The notes beneath the pieces were generated by a model. The model was given only the letters and a program-made list of their open reading frames with translations, was not told the origin of the DNA and searched no databases. A DNA stretch of 64,000 nucleotides from an uncultured Eubacteriales bacterium (GTDB taxonomy: Bacteria > Bacillota > Clostridia > Christensenellales > Aristaeellaceae), in the NCBI GenBank assembly GCA_902801165.1, contig CADCHI010000017.1, positions 62,001-126,000 on the forward strand, read 5' to 3'. The translations under genes were made by a program, and so were the position numbers. Positions 49,338 through 57,293 of this stretch are shown in pieces (the first letter of the stretch is position 1; the number at the start of each line of letters is the position of its first letter).

Positions 49338-50837
49338 TTACAGGTTGTACAGCTCGCCGTACTTCTTCTTCAGGTAATTCACGTAGCAGTTGGGGTCGAA
49401 GGGACCGCCGCAGCCGTTGAGCACCAGCTCGTCCGGGGTCAGCAGCTGGCCGTAGTGGTGGATCTTCTCGCCCAGCCACGCGGTGATGGGCTTCAGGCTG
49501 CCGCTGCGCACCGCGCCCCAGACGTCCACGTCCTTCTCCATGTTCGCCAGCATCTGCACGCCATAGGCGCTGCCCAGGGCGTAGCTGGGGAAGTAGCCGA
49601 TGGCGCCGAAGGACCAGTGGCTGTCCTGGAGGCAGCCGCGCCGGTCGTCGGGCACCTCCACGCCCAGGTATTCCTTGTACATGCGGTTCCACTCGCCGGG
49701 GATGTCCGCGGTCTTCAATGCGCCGGAGATCATGGCCTTTTCCAGCTCATAGCGGATCATCACGTGAATGGAGTAGGTCAGCTCGTCGGCCTCGGTGCGG
49801 ATCAGCGACGGCGTCGACAGGTTCGCGGCACGGTAGAGCTTTTCCGCGTCCACGCCGGCCATCTGCTCGGGGAACAGCGCCTTCAGCTCGGGCAGCAGCA
49901 CCTCGCAGAAGGGGCGGCTGCGGCCGATCAGGTTTTCATAGAAGCGGCTCTGGCTCTCGTGGACGCTCATGGAGCTGCCGCCGGCGAGGAACGTGCCCTG
50001 GAGCTCGTCGCCCACGCCCAGCTCGTACAGCGCGTGGCCGCCCTCATGGACCACGCTGTACAGGTTGGAGAGCACGCTGTCCTCGTGGTAGTGGGTGGTG
50101 ATGCGCACGTCGTGCTTATTGAAGCCCTCGGTGAAGGGGTGCTCGGTCTCGCCCACGGCGCAGTCGTCGCGGTCGAGGCCCATGATCTGCATCACCCGGT
50201 CGGTGAACTTCTTCTGCAAATGGACGGGATAGGACTGCTCCAGGAAGGCGGTGTCCGGCTTCGGCCTGGCGGCCACCTCCAGGATCACCGGCGTCAGCTC
50301 CCGGCGCAGCAGCTCGAAGAAGGGGTCCAGCCGCTCGTGGCTCAGGCCCTTCTCATAGCCGTCCAGCAGCACGTCATAGGCGGGCGCGGCGGGGTTCTTG
50401 CGCTCGGCGAAGCGGCGGTTATAGGCGACGATTTTATCCAGGTAAGGCGCATAGGAAGCGAAGTCGCTGGCCAGCTTGGCGTCGTGCCACACCTGCATGG
50501 CCTCGGCCATCAGCTGCTGGTAGGCCATGTACTCCTCGGCGGGAACCAAGGTGAGGTCGTCCCGGCTCTCCTTGAGCAGCGTCACCTTGCGCAGGTCCAT
50601 CGCGCACAGCTTATCCTTTTCCGCCAGCAGGGTCTCGATCAGCTCGCCGGTCTCCTGCGAGGTGACCCGGTTGTGGATGATGCCGCTGAGGAAGGCCATG
50701 GTCTCGCCCCGGGCGGGGGCGGAGTTGCGGGGGGCGACGGTCTCACCGTCGTAGTTCAGGCATCCGATGGCGTGGTTATAGGCGCGCAGGGTGGCTTCCA
50801 GCTCCTTGAGCGCGTTCAGGGCTTCGTTCAGGTTCAT
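49338..50837 (-). CDS. M32 family carboxypeptidase (thermostable carboxypeptidase 1 type)
   Basis: Zinc metallocarboxypeptidase that trims C-terminal residues from peptides. 499 residues, almost entirely helical. The zinc motif HEGGH is at residues 264-268, followed by the third ligand Glu in SMSVHESQSRFYEN near 294. DVRITTHYHEDSVLSNLYSV precedes the motif and IRTEADELTYSIHVMIRYELE follows, as in other M32 enzymes. Monocistronic; a TACAAT-like -10 lies near 50,873 without a good -35. Confidence 0.93.
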   Translation of the reverse strand: MNLNEALNALKELEATLRAYNHAIGCLNYDGETVAPRNSAPARGETMAFLSGIIHNRVTSQETGELIETLLAEKDKLCAMDLRKVTLLKESRDDLTLVPAEEYMAYQQLMAEAMQVWHDAKLASDFASYAPYLDKIVAYNRRFAERKNPAAPAYDVLLDGYEKGLSHERLDPFFELLRRELTPVILEVAARPKPDTAFLEQSYPVHLQKKFTDRVMQIMGLDRDDCAVGETEHPFTEGFNKHDVRITTHYHEDSVLSNLYSVVHEGGHALYELGVGDELQGTFLAGGSSMSVHESQSRFYENLIGRSRPFCEVLLPELKALFPEQMAGVDAEKLYRAANLSTPSLIRTEADELTYSIHVMIRYELEKAMISGALKTADIPGEWNRMYKEYLGVEVPDDRRGCLQDSHWSFGAIGYFPSYALGSAYGVQMLANMEKDVDVWGAVRSGSLKPITAWLGEKIHHYGQLLTPDELVLNGCGGPFDPNCYVNYLKKKYGELYNL

Positions 50838-50912
50838 GTCAATGCCTCCGTTAAAATTTTGTCAGCGGTACTATTGTAGCACGAAACCCGCGAAAGGGGA
50901 AGGGATTTTCAA

Positions 50913-50941
50913 TTGACGGGCGGTGCCGAGCGTGCTATTAT
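50913..50941 (+). promoter_or_regulatory. Promoter of the class II aldolase gene
   Basis: TTGACG (50913-50918) and TATTAT (50936-50941), 17-bp spacer, 55 bp before the start. Confidence 0.72.
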
Positions 50942-50995
50942 TTAATTGACTGAAATTCTGGCGGCACTGCCGCCGATACCGAGGAGAGAATCAAT

Positions 50996-51898
50996 ATGAA
51001 CGCGAAAACTGCCGTGCGCAAGGCCCTTGAAAACGGGCTTGTGGTCCCCGCCTTCAACATTCCCTATCCGCCGATGCTCAAGCCCGTGGCCCAGGCCATC
51101 GCGGACGAAAACAGCGTGGCCATGATCCAGGTGGCCCGCCTGGAGTGGGAGAAATTCGAATCCGTCAGCCTGGAGAACATCGCCGAGGAATACGGCAAGT
51201 ACGCCGTGGAGGGCCACACGCTGCTGCACCTGGACCACGTGCCGGTGATCGACGAGGACCACCTGGAGGTGGACTATCTGCCCATCATCCGCCGGGCCAT
51301 CGCCGCGGGCTACCAGAGCGTGATGATCGACGCCTCCCGTTTGGACCTGGACGGCAACATCGCCGCCACCCGCTCCGTAGCGGACCTCGCCCATGCCGCC
51401 GGCATCCCCGTGGAGGCCGAGTTGGGCGCGGTGATGGGCCACGAGACCAGCCAGGCGTCCATCCCCTATGAGGAGATCTTCGCCCGCCGCCTGGGCTTCA
51501 CCGAGGTGGACGACGCGCTGCGCTTCGTGAAGGAGAGCGCCTGCGACTGGCTGAGCGTGGCCGTGGGCAGCGTGCACGGCGCCATCGCCAGCAACCTGAA
51601 GGACCAGAAGAAGCCCGCCGCCAAGCTGGACATCGAGCGCATCGCCCAGCTGCGCGAGGCGCTGGACATCCCGCTGGTGCTCCACGGCGGCAGCGGCATC
51701 GAGAACGACTACATCGTCCGGGGCATCCGCGCCGGCATCGCCAAGATCAACGTGGGCACCGAGCTGCGCCAGCCCTACGAGCGCGCCATGCGGGAGAAGA
51801 ACGACGTGGAGTACGCCCGCGAGAAGGTCTACCTGCGCTGCCGCGAGCTGATCCGCGACTTCCTGCGCACCGCGAACGACGCCCCCATCCTCTCTTGA
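50996..51898 (+). CDS. fba: Class II (zinc) ketose-bisphosphate aldolase
   Basis: Cleaves fructose 1,6-bisphosphate or a related ketose bisphosphate. 300 residues with the family landmarks: VPAFNIPYPPMLKPVAQAI near 17, the catalytic Asp and zinc His in LLHLDHVP near 77-83, SVMIDAS near 107, VEAELGAVMGHE near 141, AVGSVHGA with a zinc His near 180, and PLVLHGGSGI near 220. Residues 40-70 are less like glycolytic Fba, so a related substrate (tagatose-type) is possible. GAGGAGAG precedes the ATG. The gene is followed directly by a tandem repeat array. Confidence 0.88.
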   Translation: MNAKTAVRKALENGLVVPAFNIPYPPMLKPVAQAIADENSVAMIQVARLEWEKFESVSLENIAEEYGKYAVEGHTLLHLDHVPVIDEDHLEVDYLPIIRRAIAAGYQSVMIDASRLDLDGNIAATRSVADLAHAAGIPVEAELGAVMGHETSQASIPYEEIFARRLGFTEVDDALRFVKESACDWLSVAVGSVHGAIASNLKDQKKPAAKLDIERIAQLREALDIPLVLHGGSGIENDYIVRGIRAGIAKINVGTELRQPYERAMREKNDVEYAREKVYLRCRELIRDFLRTANDAPILS

Positions 51899-51942
51899 GC
51901 CGGCAGGGCTGAGCGCAGGGCGCTCAACCCCATTTGCTACCG

Positions 51943-52395
51943 CCTTGAGCGCGGGGCGCTCAACCCCGTTTGCTGCCGCCTTTCTATTATCAATTCCCAG
52001 CGCCACTGATTCAAGCGCTGGGAATTTTCCTTTGCAGGGGGTGCTGATCTGTGTGGGTATAGGCAGGGCGCTCAACCCATCTGCTGTCGTCTTGAGCGCA
52101 GGGCGCTCAATCCCGTTTGCTGCCACCTTTCTATTATCAATTCCGTGCGCCATTGATTCAAGCGCTGGGGCCGGCAGGGCCGGCGGCCATCTGCTGCCGC
52201 CTTGAGCGCAGGGCGCTCAACCCCATTTGCTGCCACCTTTCTATTATCAATCCCGTGCGCCATTGATTCAAGCGCACGGGGCCGGCAGGGCCGGCGGCCA
52301 TCTGCTGCCGCCTTGAGCGCAGGGCGCTCAACCCCACTTGCTACCGCCTTTCTGATATCAACCCCGTGCGCCATTGATTCAAGCGCACGGGGTTT
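51943..52395. repeat. Tandem array of about 111-bp units, each with two hairpins
   Basis: Four units begin CTTGAGCGC at 51943, 52091, 52201 and 52312 (spacings 148, 110 and 111 bp). Each contains the dyad TTGAGCGCAGGGCGCTCAA, a CTTTCTATTATCAAT-type spacer, and a stem CCCGTGCGC ... GCGCACGGG with loop CATTGATTCAA. In the first unit the arms of the second stem are changed together (CCCAGCGC with GCGCTGGG), so pairing is kept. A partial copy of the first dyad lies just after the aldolase stop. The last stem is followed by TTTT and may terminate the aldolase transcript. Confidence 0.85.
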
Positions 52396-52477
52396 TCGTA
52401 TGTTCTATGCGGTTTTTAGAGGTTCTTCACTGATAATCGAGGATTAATAGTCCGCTCTTAGTCGACGCTATGTACAG

Positions 52478-52542
52478 ATCCTTCACTTCGTTCAGGATGA
52501 CAAACGTTTTGACGCGGTCATCCTGAGCGCAGCGAAGGATCT
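52478..52542. repeat. GATCCTTC palindromic intergenic repeat, copy 2
   Basis: GATCCTTCACTTCG ... CAGCGAAGGATC, with TTCAGGATGACA as in the copy at 40,552. Confidence 0.75.
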
Positions 52543-52625
52543 CATATAAATGAAGAATACTGCGAAAATGGCATCTTCGGACTGCTCTCCCGAGATAGGC
52601 AGAAAAGGTCTACGACCAAAGCGCG

Positions 52626-52684
52626 ACAGCCTTGGCTCCCCTTTCAGGGGAGCTGGCACAGCCGCAGGCTGTGACTGAGAGGTC
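52626..52684. repeat. GC-rich dispersed intergenic repeat
   Basis: CTTGGCTCCCCTTTCAGGGG, AGCTGGCACAGCCGCAGGCT and GACTGAGAGGTCG match building blocks at 28.98 and 47.0 kb. Located just past the hydroxyacid dehydrogenase stop; the 806-bp stretch 51,899-52,704 holds repeats only. Confidence 0.65.
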
Positions 52685-52704
52685 GTTCTTCTCCTCGAAA
52701 CGCC

Positions 52705-53589
52705 TCACACCCTGCGGATCACCGTCGGGTCCATTTTGCCCAGGTCGGTGCAGCCGGTGTAGGCCATGGCCTTGCCCAGCTCCGCGTTGGCCTTGAGCAG
52801 GTAATCCCGCACGCCCTCCGCGCCGCCCTGCTTGATGGCGGTCATCAGCGGCCGGCCGATGCAGACGCCGGCCGCGCCCAGAGCCAGGGCCTTGAAGGCA
52901 TCCATGCCAGTGCGGATCTCGCAGTCCACGAAGATCGGTATCGCGCCGTTCACCAGCCTTGCGATCTCCGGCAGGATGGCCAGCGGCGGCACGGCGTACT
53001 CGATGCGGTTGTTATGGTGGGACAGCACCAAGCCCTTTGCGCCGGCGGCCAGGCAGCGCTCGGCGTCCCGGCAGCTGAGCACGCCCTTGACGATCACCGG
53101 CAGGCGGGTGCCACGGCAGATCGCCTCCAGCTCCGCGGTGCGCAGCGCGGTCATCTCCCAGCCGTCCACGATGTCCGGGCCGCCGTCCTCGCCGAAGGGA
53201 TGGTCGATGTCGATGCCCACCGCCAGCAGGCCCAGCTGCTCCGCGTGGGCGATCTTGCGGCGGATGATGTCCCGGTCGGTGTAGGGCTTTATGATCTCGA
53301 TCATCCGCGCGCCCGAGGCCGCCAGCCGGTCGATCTCGTCGTCGTCGGCCATGCCGTACCACAGCACGGCCTGGGCCTGTGCTGCGCCCTTGGCCAGGGC
53401 GTCCCCCGCGCCGGGGAACATGAAGTGGTCCAGGTGGGACAGCGCCGCCGTCATGATCGGAGAGGCGAAGCGCTCGCCGTACAGCGTGAAGTCCAGCGTG
53501 GGGTTGGTGGAATCCATGTAGCGGGTCTCGATGCGCAGGGAGTCGATGTACTCCCGGGCGATGCGGTTGGAATTTCCGATGTCGGACAT
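52705..53589 (-). CDS. FMN-dependent 2-hydroxyacid dehydrogenase/oxidase-like protein
   Basis: TIM-barrel flavoenzyme related to lactate oxidase and lactate dehydrogenase LldD. 294 residues, shorter than the usual 350-390. The C-terminal FMN core is clear: LPVIVKGVLSCRDAERCLAA (FMN Lys), IPIFVDCEIRTGMDAFKALA and GAAGVCIGRPLM. The catalytic segment that is SNHGGR in most members reads SHHNNR here, so the substrate may differ. Last gene of the larE-larB-larC operon, which suggests that a 2-hydroxy acid such as lactate is oxidised. Confidence 0.82.
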   Translation of the reverse strand: MSDIGNSNRIAREYIDSLRIETRYMDSTNPTLDFTLYGERFASPIMTAALSHLDHFMFPGAGDALAKGAAQAQAVLWYGMADDDEIDRLAASGARMIEIIKPYTDRDIIRRKIAHAEQLGLLAVGIDIDHPFGEDGGPDIVDGWEMTALRTAELEAICRGTRLPVIVKGVLSCRDAERCLAAGAKGLVLSHHNNRIEYAVPPLAILPEIARLVNGAIPIFVDCEIRTGMDAFKALALGAAGVCIGRPLMTAIKQGGAEGVRDYLLKANAELGKAMAYTGCTDLGKMDPTVIRRV

Positions 53590-53613
53590 GGGGTTTGCCT
53601 CCTTGGTGGTCGG

Positions 53614-54201
53614 TCACTTCTTCATTCGGTTCATGGCGAAGCCCAGGCCGGCGCCCACCGCGCCGCCCACGATGTGGGCCATGTAGGAAACGTTCTCACG
53701 CACGGCCACCGCCTGCCACACCTGCTGGCCGATGTAGAGCACGGCCACCAGTATGAACGTGACGGGGATGGCGTCGTCCGTGGTGCGGGTGATGGAGGAC
53801 AGCAGGATCATCGCGAACACGATGCCGCTGGCGCCCAGCAGCCGCGTGGCCGGGAAGAAGGCGAAGTTAATCAGGCCCGTCAGCAGCGCCGCGGCCAGCA
53901 TGACGAGGGCCAGGTTTGCCGAGCCGTACTTCTCCTCCAGCATCGGGCCGAGGAGCAGAATGTACATCATGTTATTCAGCAGGTGGTTCCAGTCGGCGTG
54001 GCCGAACACGTGGCACACCATCCGCAGCCACACCAGCGGGCTGGCCAGCGACGACCGGTACACGCTGAACACGGCCCGGTTGCTGGCCCCGCCGGTCAGC
54101 AGGTTCAGCACCATGGCCGCCAGGCAGGCGGCCACAAAGCCCAGCACCACCGGAGAATTGAAGGACACGTTCAGCCGGCGTCCGCTCCTGTTCTGACTCA
54201 C
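53614..54201 (-). CDS. Rhomboid family intramembrane serine protease
   Basis: 195 residues with about six hydrophobic helices. The catalytic Ser is in RLLGASGIVFAMIL near residue 128 and the catalytic His in SYMAHIVGGAVGAG near 175. The rhomboid loop signature HADWNHLLNNMMYILLLGPM is near 68. It cleaves membrane proteins; target unknown. Its start overlaps the larC stop by four bases, so it belongs to the lar operon, an unusual partnership. Confidence 0.87.
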   Translation of the reverse strand: MSQNRSGRRLNVSFNSPVVLGFVAACLAAMVLNLLTGGASNRAVFSVYRSSLASPLVWLRMVCHVFGHADWNHLLNNMMYILLLGPMLEEKYGSANLALVMLAAALLTGLINFAFFPATRLLGASGIVFAMILLSSITRTTDDAIPVTFILVAVLYIGQQVWQAVAVRENVSYMAHIVGGAVGAGLGFAMNRMKK

Positions 54202-55529
54202 GGCTGTTCCTCCTCTCCCGTCTCCCAGCGAATGTCCCTCAGCGCGATGCCCTCGCGCCGGGCGATGGCCGCCAGGTCGTCAAACTCGGGCTTGATTCGC
54301 TCCACTCCGAAGCCCCGGGAGCGCTTGCCCCGCACGGGACCGTAGGGGGTGGAGAGCGTCACCGCTTCCCGCCGCAGGGTGTAGCGCCGCAGGGTCTGGC
54401 AGCGCACGCCGAGGGTCGCGGTGTGCTTCAGCATCAGCTCCGCGAATTCCCTCTCCCGCTCCGGCGGGCACAGGCAGCACAGCAGCGTGCCCGGGCGGTC
54501 CTTCTTCATCTGCGCGGGCAGCGCATAGACCTCCAGCGCCCCGGCCTCCCGCAGCGCCTGCATGGCGAAGCCGATCTCCTCGGCGGTCATGTCGTCCAGG
54601 TTGCAGCTCAGCTCCGACACCGCGCCGCCGGTATCCTCGGTCTCGCCCAGCATGACCCGCACGCAGTTGGCCCACTCGAAGTCCTTCATGCCCATGCCGT
54701 AGCCGATCCGCTCCACAGCCATCGGCGGCATGGCGCCGAACCGGTCGGCGAAGTGGGTCAGCAGCGCCGCCCCCGTGGGCGTGCACAACTCGCCGCGGAT
54801 CGCGCCGCCGTAGATCGGCACGCCCTCCAGCAGCCGCGCCGTGGCCGGGGCGGGCACCGGCAGCACGCCGTGGGCGCAGCGCACCTGGCCGCTGCCCACG
54901 TGCACCGGGGAGACCACCACCTGTTCCACGTTCAATTGCTCCATCAGCGCGCAGACGCCCACCACGTCGGCCACGGCGTCCAGCGCCCCCACCTCGTGGA
55001 AGTGGATCTGGTCCACGGGACGGCCGTGCACCTCGGATTCCGCCTGGGCGATGCGCCCGTACACCGCGCCGGCGTCCGCCTTCACGCGGTCGGAAACCGG
55101 CAGGCCGTCGATGATCCGCCTCACCTCCGCCAGCGTCGCGTGGTGGTGATGGCCGTGATGGTGTTCGTGGTCATGGTCATGTTCGTGATCGTGTTCGTGG
55201 TCGTGTTCGTGCCCATGGTCGTGGTCATGCCCGTGATCGTGGTCGTGGTCATGGTCGTGATCGTGTTCATGTCCATGATGGTATTCATGCTCATGTTCGT
55301 GCCCGTCCACGTCGAGGGAGATCTCCTCCTCCCCGTCTACGGTCACGTCGATGTGGGTGCCTTTCACGCCGCACTTCTCGGCGGCGGACCGGGCAAAGCG
55401 CACCCCGGGCAGCCCCAGGTCGTTCATGCGGTCGATGAATTCCGTCGGCGCGTCCAGCAGCTCGCTCAGCGCGGCCATCAGCATGTCCCCCGCCGCGCCC
55501 ATGTTGCATTCGATGTAAAGCGTCCTCAT
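54198..55529 (-). CDS. larC: LarC, nickel insertion protein for the nickel-pincer nucleotide
   Basis: Inserts nickel into pyridinium-3,5-bisthiocarboxylate mononucleotide, the LarA cofactor (CTP-dependent). 443 residues: MRTLYIECNMGAAGDMLMAAL at the N-terminus, then a His/Asp/Glu-rich nickel-binding stretch of about 55 residues (about 77-133) encoded by a CAT/GAC simple repeat, then IHFHEVGALDAVADVVG near 175 and the C-terminal domain with LSCNLDDMTAEEIGFAMQAL. It is read as one continuous frame; in some lactobacilli larC is split and needs a programmed frameshift. The spacing to larB is three bases. Confidence 0.93.
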   Translation of the reverse strand: MRTLYIECNMGAAGDMLMAALSELLDAPTEFIDRMNDLGLPGVRFARSAAEKCGVKGTHIDVTVDGEEEISLDVDGHEHEHEYHHGHEHDHDHDHDHDHGHDHDHGHEHDHEHDHEHDHDHEHHHGHHHHATLAEVRRIIDGLPVSDRVKADAGAVYGRIAQAESEVHGRPVDQIHFHEVGALDAVADVVGVCALMEQLNVEQVVVSPVHVGSGQVRCAHGVLPVPAPATARLLEGVPIYGGAIRGELCTPTGAALLTHFADRFGAMPPMAVERIGYGMGMKDFEWANCVRVMLGETEDTGGAVSELSCNLDDMTAEEIGFAMQALREAGALEVYALPAQMKKDRPGTLLCCLCPPEREREFAELMLKHTATLGVRCQTLRRYTLRREAVTLSTPYGPVRGKRSRGFGVERIKPEFDDLAAIARREGIALRDIRWETGEEEQP

Positions 55530-55532
55530 GGA

Positions 55533-56318
55533 TCAGTCGTTGCCTCCGCTGGGCGTCTCCGCCTCGTCGATCCCCTTCATCCGATTGATGCGATTGGCCA
55601 GGAACCCGGCCCCGAAGCCGTTGTCGATGTTCACCACGGACACGCCGCTGGCGCAGGCGTTGAGCATGGACAGCAGCGCGGACAGCCCGCCGAAGTTCGC
55701 CCCGTAGCCCACGGAGGTGGGCACGGCGATCACCGGGCAGCTCACCAGGCCGCCGATGACGCTGGCCAGCGCGCCTTCCATGCCGGCCACGGCCACCACC
55801 ACCCGGGCGGACTGCAAATCCTCCATGTGGCTCAGCAACCGGTGCAGCCCGGCCACGCCCACGTCGTACAGCCGGGTGACGCGGCTGCCCAGGGTCTCGG
55901 CGGTCAGGGCCGCCTCCTCGCACACCGGCAGGTCGCTGGTGCCGCCAGAGGCCACCACCACGCCGCCCACCCGCTTCTGCTCCTGCCGGTTGGCGACGCC
56001 CACCCGGGACATGGGATCGTAAAACAGCGGCACGGCCTGGGCCACTGCCGCCGCCTTTTCCCCGTCCATGCGGGTGATCAGTATGTTCCTGCCGCCGCGC
56101 TCGATCATCTTCGCGGCGATGCCCGCGATCTGCTCCGCGGTCTTGCCCGCACCGTAGATCACCTCGCCGTTGCCGTTGCGCAGGCCGCGATGGTGGTCGA
56201 TCTTGGCGTAGCCTATGTCCTCATAGGGCGCCTGGGCCAGCATCCCCAGCGCCGCCTCCGGGGTCAGCTCCCCCGCCTGCACGGCGCGCAGCGCGCGAAG
56301 CGCCTGCTCTCTGTCCAT
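55533..56318 (-). CDS. larB: LarB, pyridinium-3,5-biscarboxylate mononucleotide synthase
   Basis: First step of the nickel-pincer cofactor: carboxylates and hydrolyses nicotinate adenine dinucleotide. 261 residues. The C-terminal PurE-like domain is evident: VASGGTSDLPVCEEAALTAE near 123, VVVAVAGMEGALASVIGGLV near 175 and VPTSVGYGANFGGLSALLSM. The N-terminal part has HHRGLRNGNGEVIYGAGKT. Six bases downstream of larE and three bases upstream of larC. Confidence 0.94.
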   Translation of the reverse strand: MDREQALRALRAVQAGELTPEAALGMLAQAPYEDIGYAKIDHHRGLRNGNGEVIYGAGKTAEQIAGIAAKMIERGGRNILITRMDGEKAAAVAQAVPLFYDPMSRVGVANRQEQKRVGGVVVASGGTSDLPVCEEAALTAETLGSRVTRLYDVGVAGLHRLLSHMEDLQSARVVVAVAGMEGALASVIGGLVSCPVIAVPTSVGYGANFGGLSALLSMLNACASGVSVVNIDNGFGAGFLANRINRMKGIDEAETPSGGND

Positions 56319-56324
56319 AGCCGT

Positions 56325-57092
56325 TCACCTGTCCTTCAAATCCAAAAGCACGATGTCAAACCAGGGGGCCAGCGCCTGCCGGATCTCCCCGCGCCGCTCC
56401 AGCGCCCGGGCCATCTGCCCCGCGGGCAGCTGCAGGCGCGCGGCGTCGTGGAACACCCGCACGCGAAAATCCGTAAAGCCCATGGCGAACAGCGCCGATT
56501 CCGCGCCCTCCACTCGCGCGAGCACCTCCCGTGTGATGGGCGTGCCGCTGGGCACGCGGGTGGCCAGGCAGGCATAGGCGGGCTTGTCCCAGGTGAACAG
56601 CCCTGCCCGCCGGGAATATTCCCGCACCATGGCCTTGGTGATGCCGCACTGGCGCAGCGGGGAGAGCACCTTCAGCTCCGCCAGCGCCCGCATGCCGGGC
56701 CGGTCCCCGGCGTCGTCCGAGGCGTTGGTGCCGTCCATGATGACGTCGCAGCCCGCTTCGGTCGCCGCCTCCAGCAGCGCGCCGAAGATGGCCCGCTTGC
56801 AGTGATAGCAGCGGTTTTCGGGGTTCTGCCGCACCGCCTCCACCGCCAGCACGTCCAGGGGCACAATGGTCATCTTCGCCCCCAGCTGCTCCGCCAGGCG
56901 GCGGGCGTCCTCCCGCTCGAAGGCGGGCTGGAAGACCGATTGGGCGTAGAAGGTATGCACGTCGCAGCCGCATTCAACGGCGGCATAGAGCAGATAGGCG
57001 CTGTCCACCCCGCCGGAAAAGGCCAGGGCCAGCTTCGGATGGGCGTCAAAGAACGCCCGAAGCGCCTCGGGCACCGTGTCCACGCGAATCAT
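56325..57092 (-). CDS. larE: LarE, ATP-dependent sulfur transferase (sulfur-sacrificing type)
   Basis: Adds both sulfurs to the LarB product. 255 residues of the PP-loop ATPase superfamily: FSGGVDSAYLLYAA near 19-32, RCYHCKRAIFGALL near 90, DGTNASDDAGDRPGMRAL near 118. ACLATRVPSG near 170 carries the Cys that in Lactobacillus LarE donates its own sulfur. The ATG at 57092 follows GGGGAGGC. First gene of the lar operon with promoter TTGCGT/TATGAT. Confidence 0.93.
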   Translation of the reverse strand: MIRVDTVPEALRAFFDAHPKLALAFSGGVDSAYLLYAAVECGCDVHTFYAQSVFQPAFEREDARRLAEQLGAKMTIVPLDVLAVEAVRQNPENRCYHCKRAIFGALLEAATEAGCDVIMDGTNASDDAGDRPGMRALAELKVLSPLRQCGITKAMVREYSRRAGLFTWDKPAYACLATRVPSGTPITREVLARVEGAESALFAMGFTDFRVRVFHDAARLQLPAGQMARALERRGEIRQALAPWFDIVLLDLKDR

Positions 57093-57128
57093 GCCACCGC
57101 CTCCCCTTGCGCATAGATTTACTTGTTT

Positions 57129-57157
57129 ATCATAACACAACGCCGGGGGAAACGCAA
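57129..57157 (-). promoter_or_regulatory. Promoter of the larEBC operon
   Basis: TTGCGT (57152-57157) and TATGAT (57129-57134) on the minus strand, 17-bp spacer, about 35 bp before larE. Confidence 0.65.
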
Positions 57158-57231
57158 TGGGCAACGGCGGGCAAGCACAATATTCCATAGCGAAACACTA
57201 TGTTTTCTACACTCTCCTGCGGTACACAAAA

Positions 57232-57262
57232 GCGGAGCCGCTCCCCTTCGGAGTGGCCCCGC
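57232..57262 (-). terminator. Terminator of the coiled-coil protein gene
   Basis: Stem GCGGAGCCGCTCC with GGAGTGGCCCCGC (two mismatches) around CCTTC. On the minus strand it is followed by TTTTGTG. Confidence 0.7.
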
Positions 57263-57293
57263 CATAACTTCGCTATTCGGTTTTTCCGGCCTC

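Noticed and set aside
50942-52153. 403-codon minus-strand frame covering the tandem repeats and the aldolase complement
   Set aside because: The part over the aldolase is a shadow, and the repeated peptide part depends on the non-coding 111-bp units; no start signal with proper spacing was convincing.
51943-52395. CRISPR array
   Set aside because: Units are about 111 bp and nearly identical throughout, with no unique spacers and no cas genes.
54423-57116. 897-codon plus-strand frame opposite the lar genes
   Set aside because: Shadow of larC, larB and larE, which have full family motifs on the minus strand.
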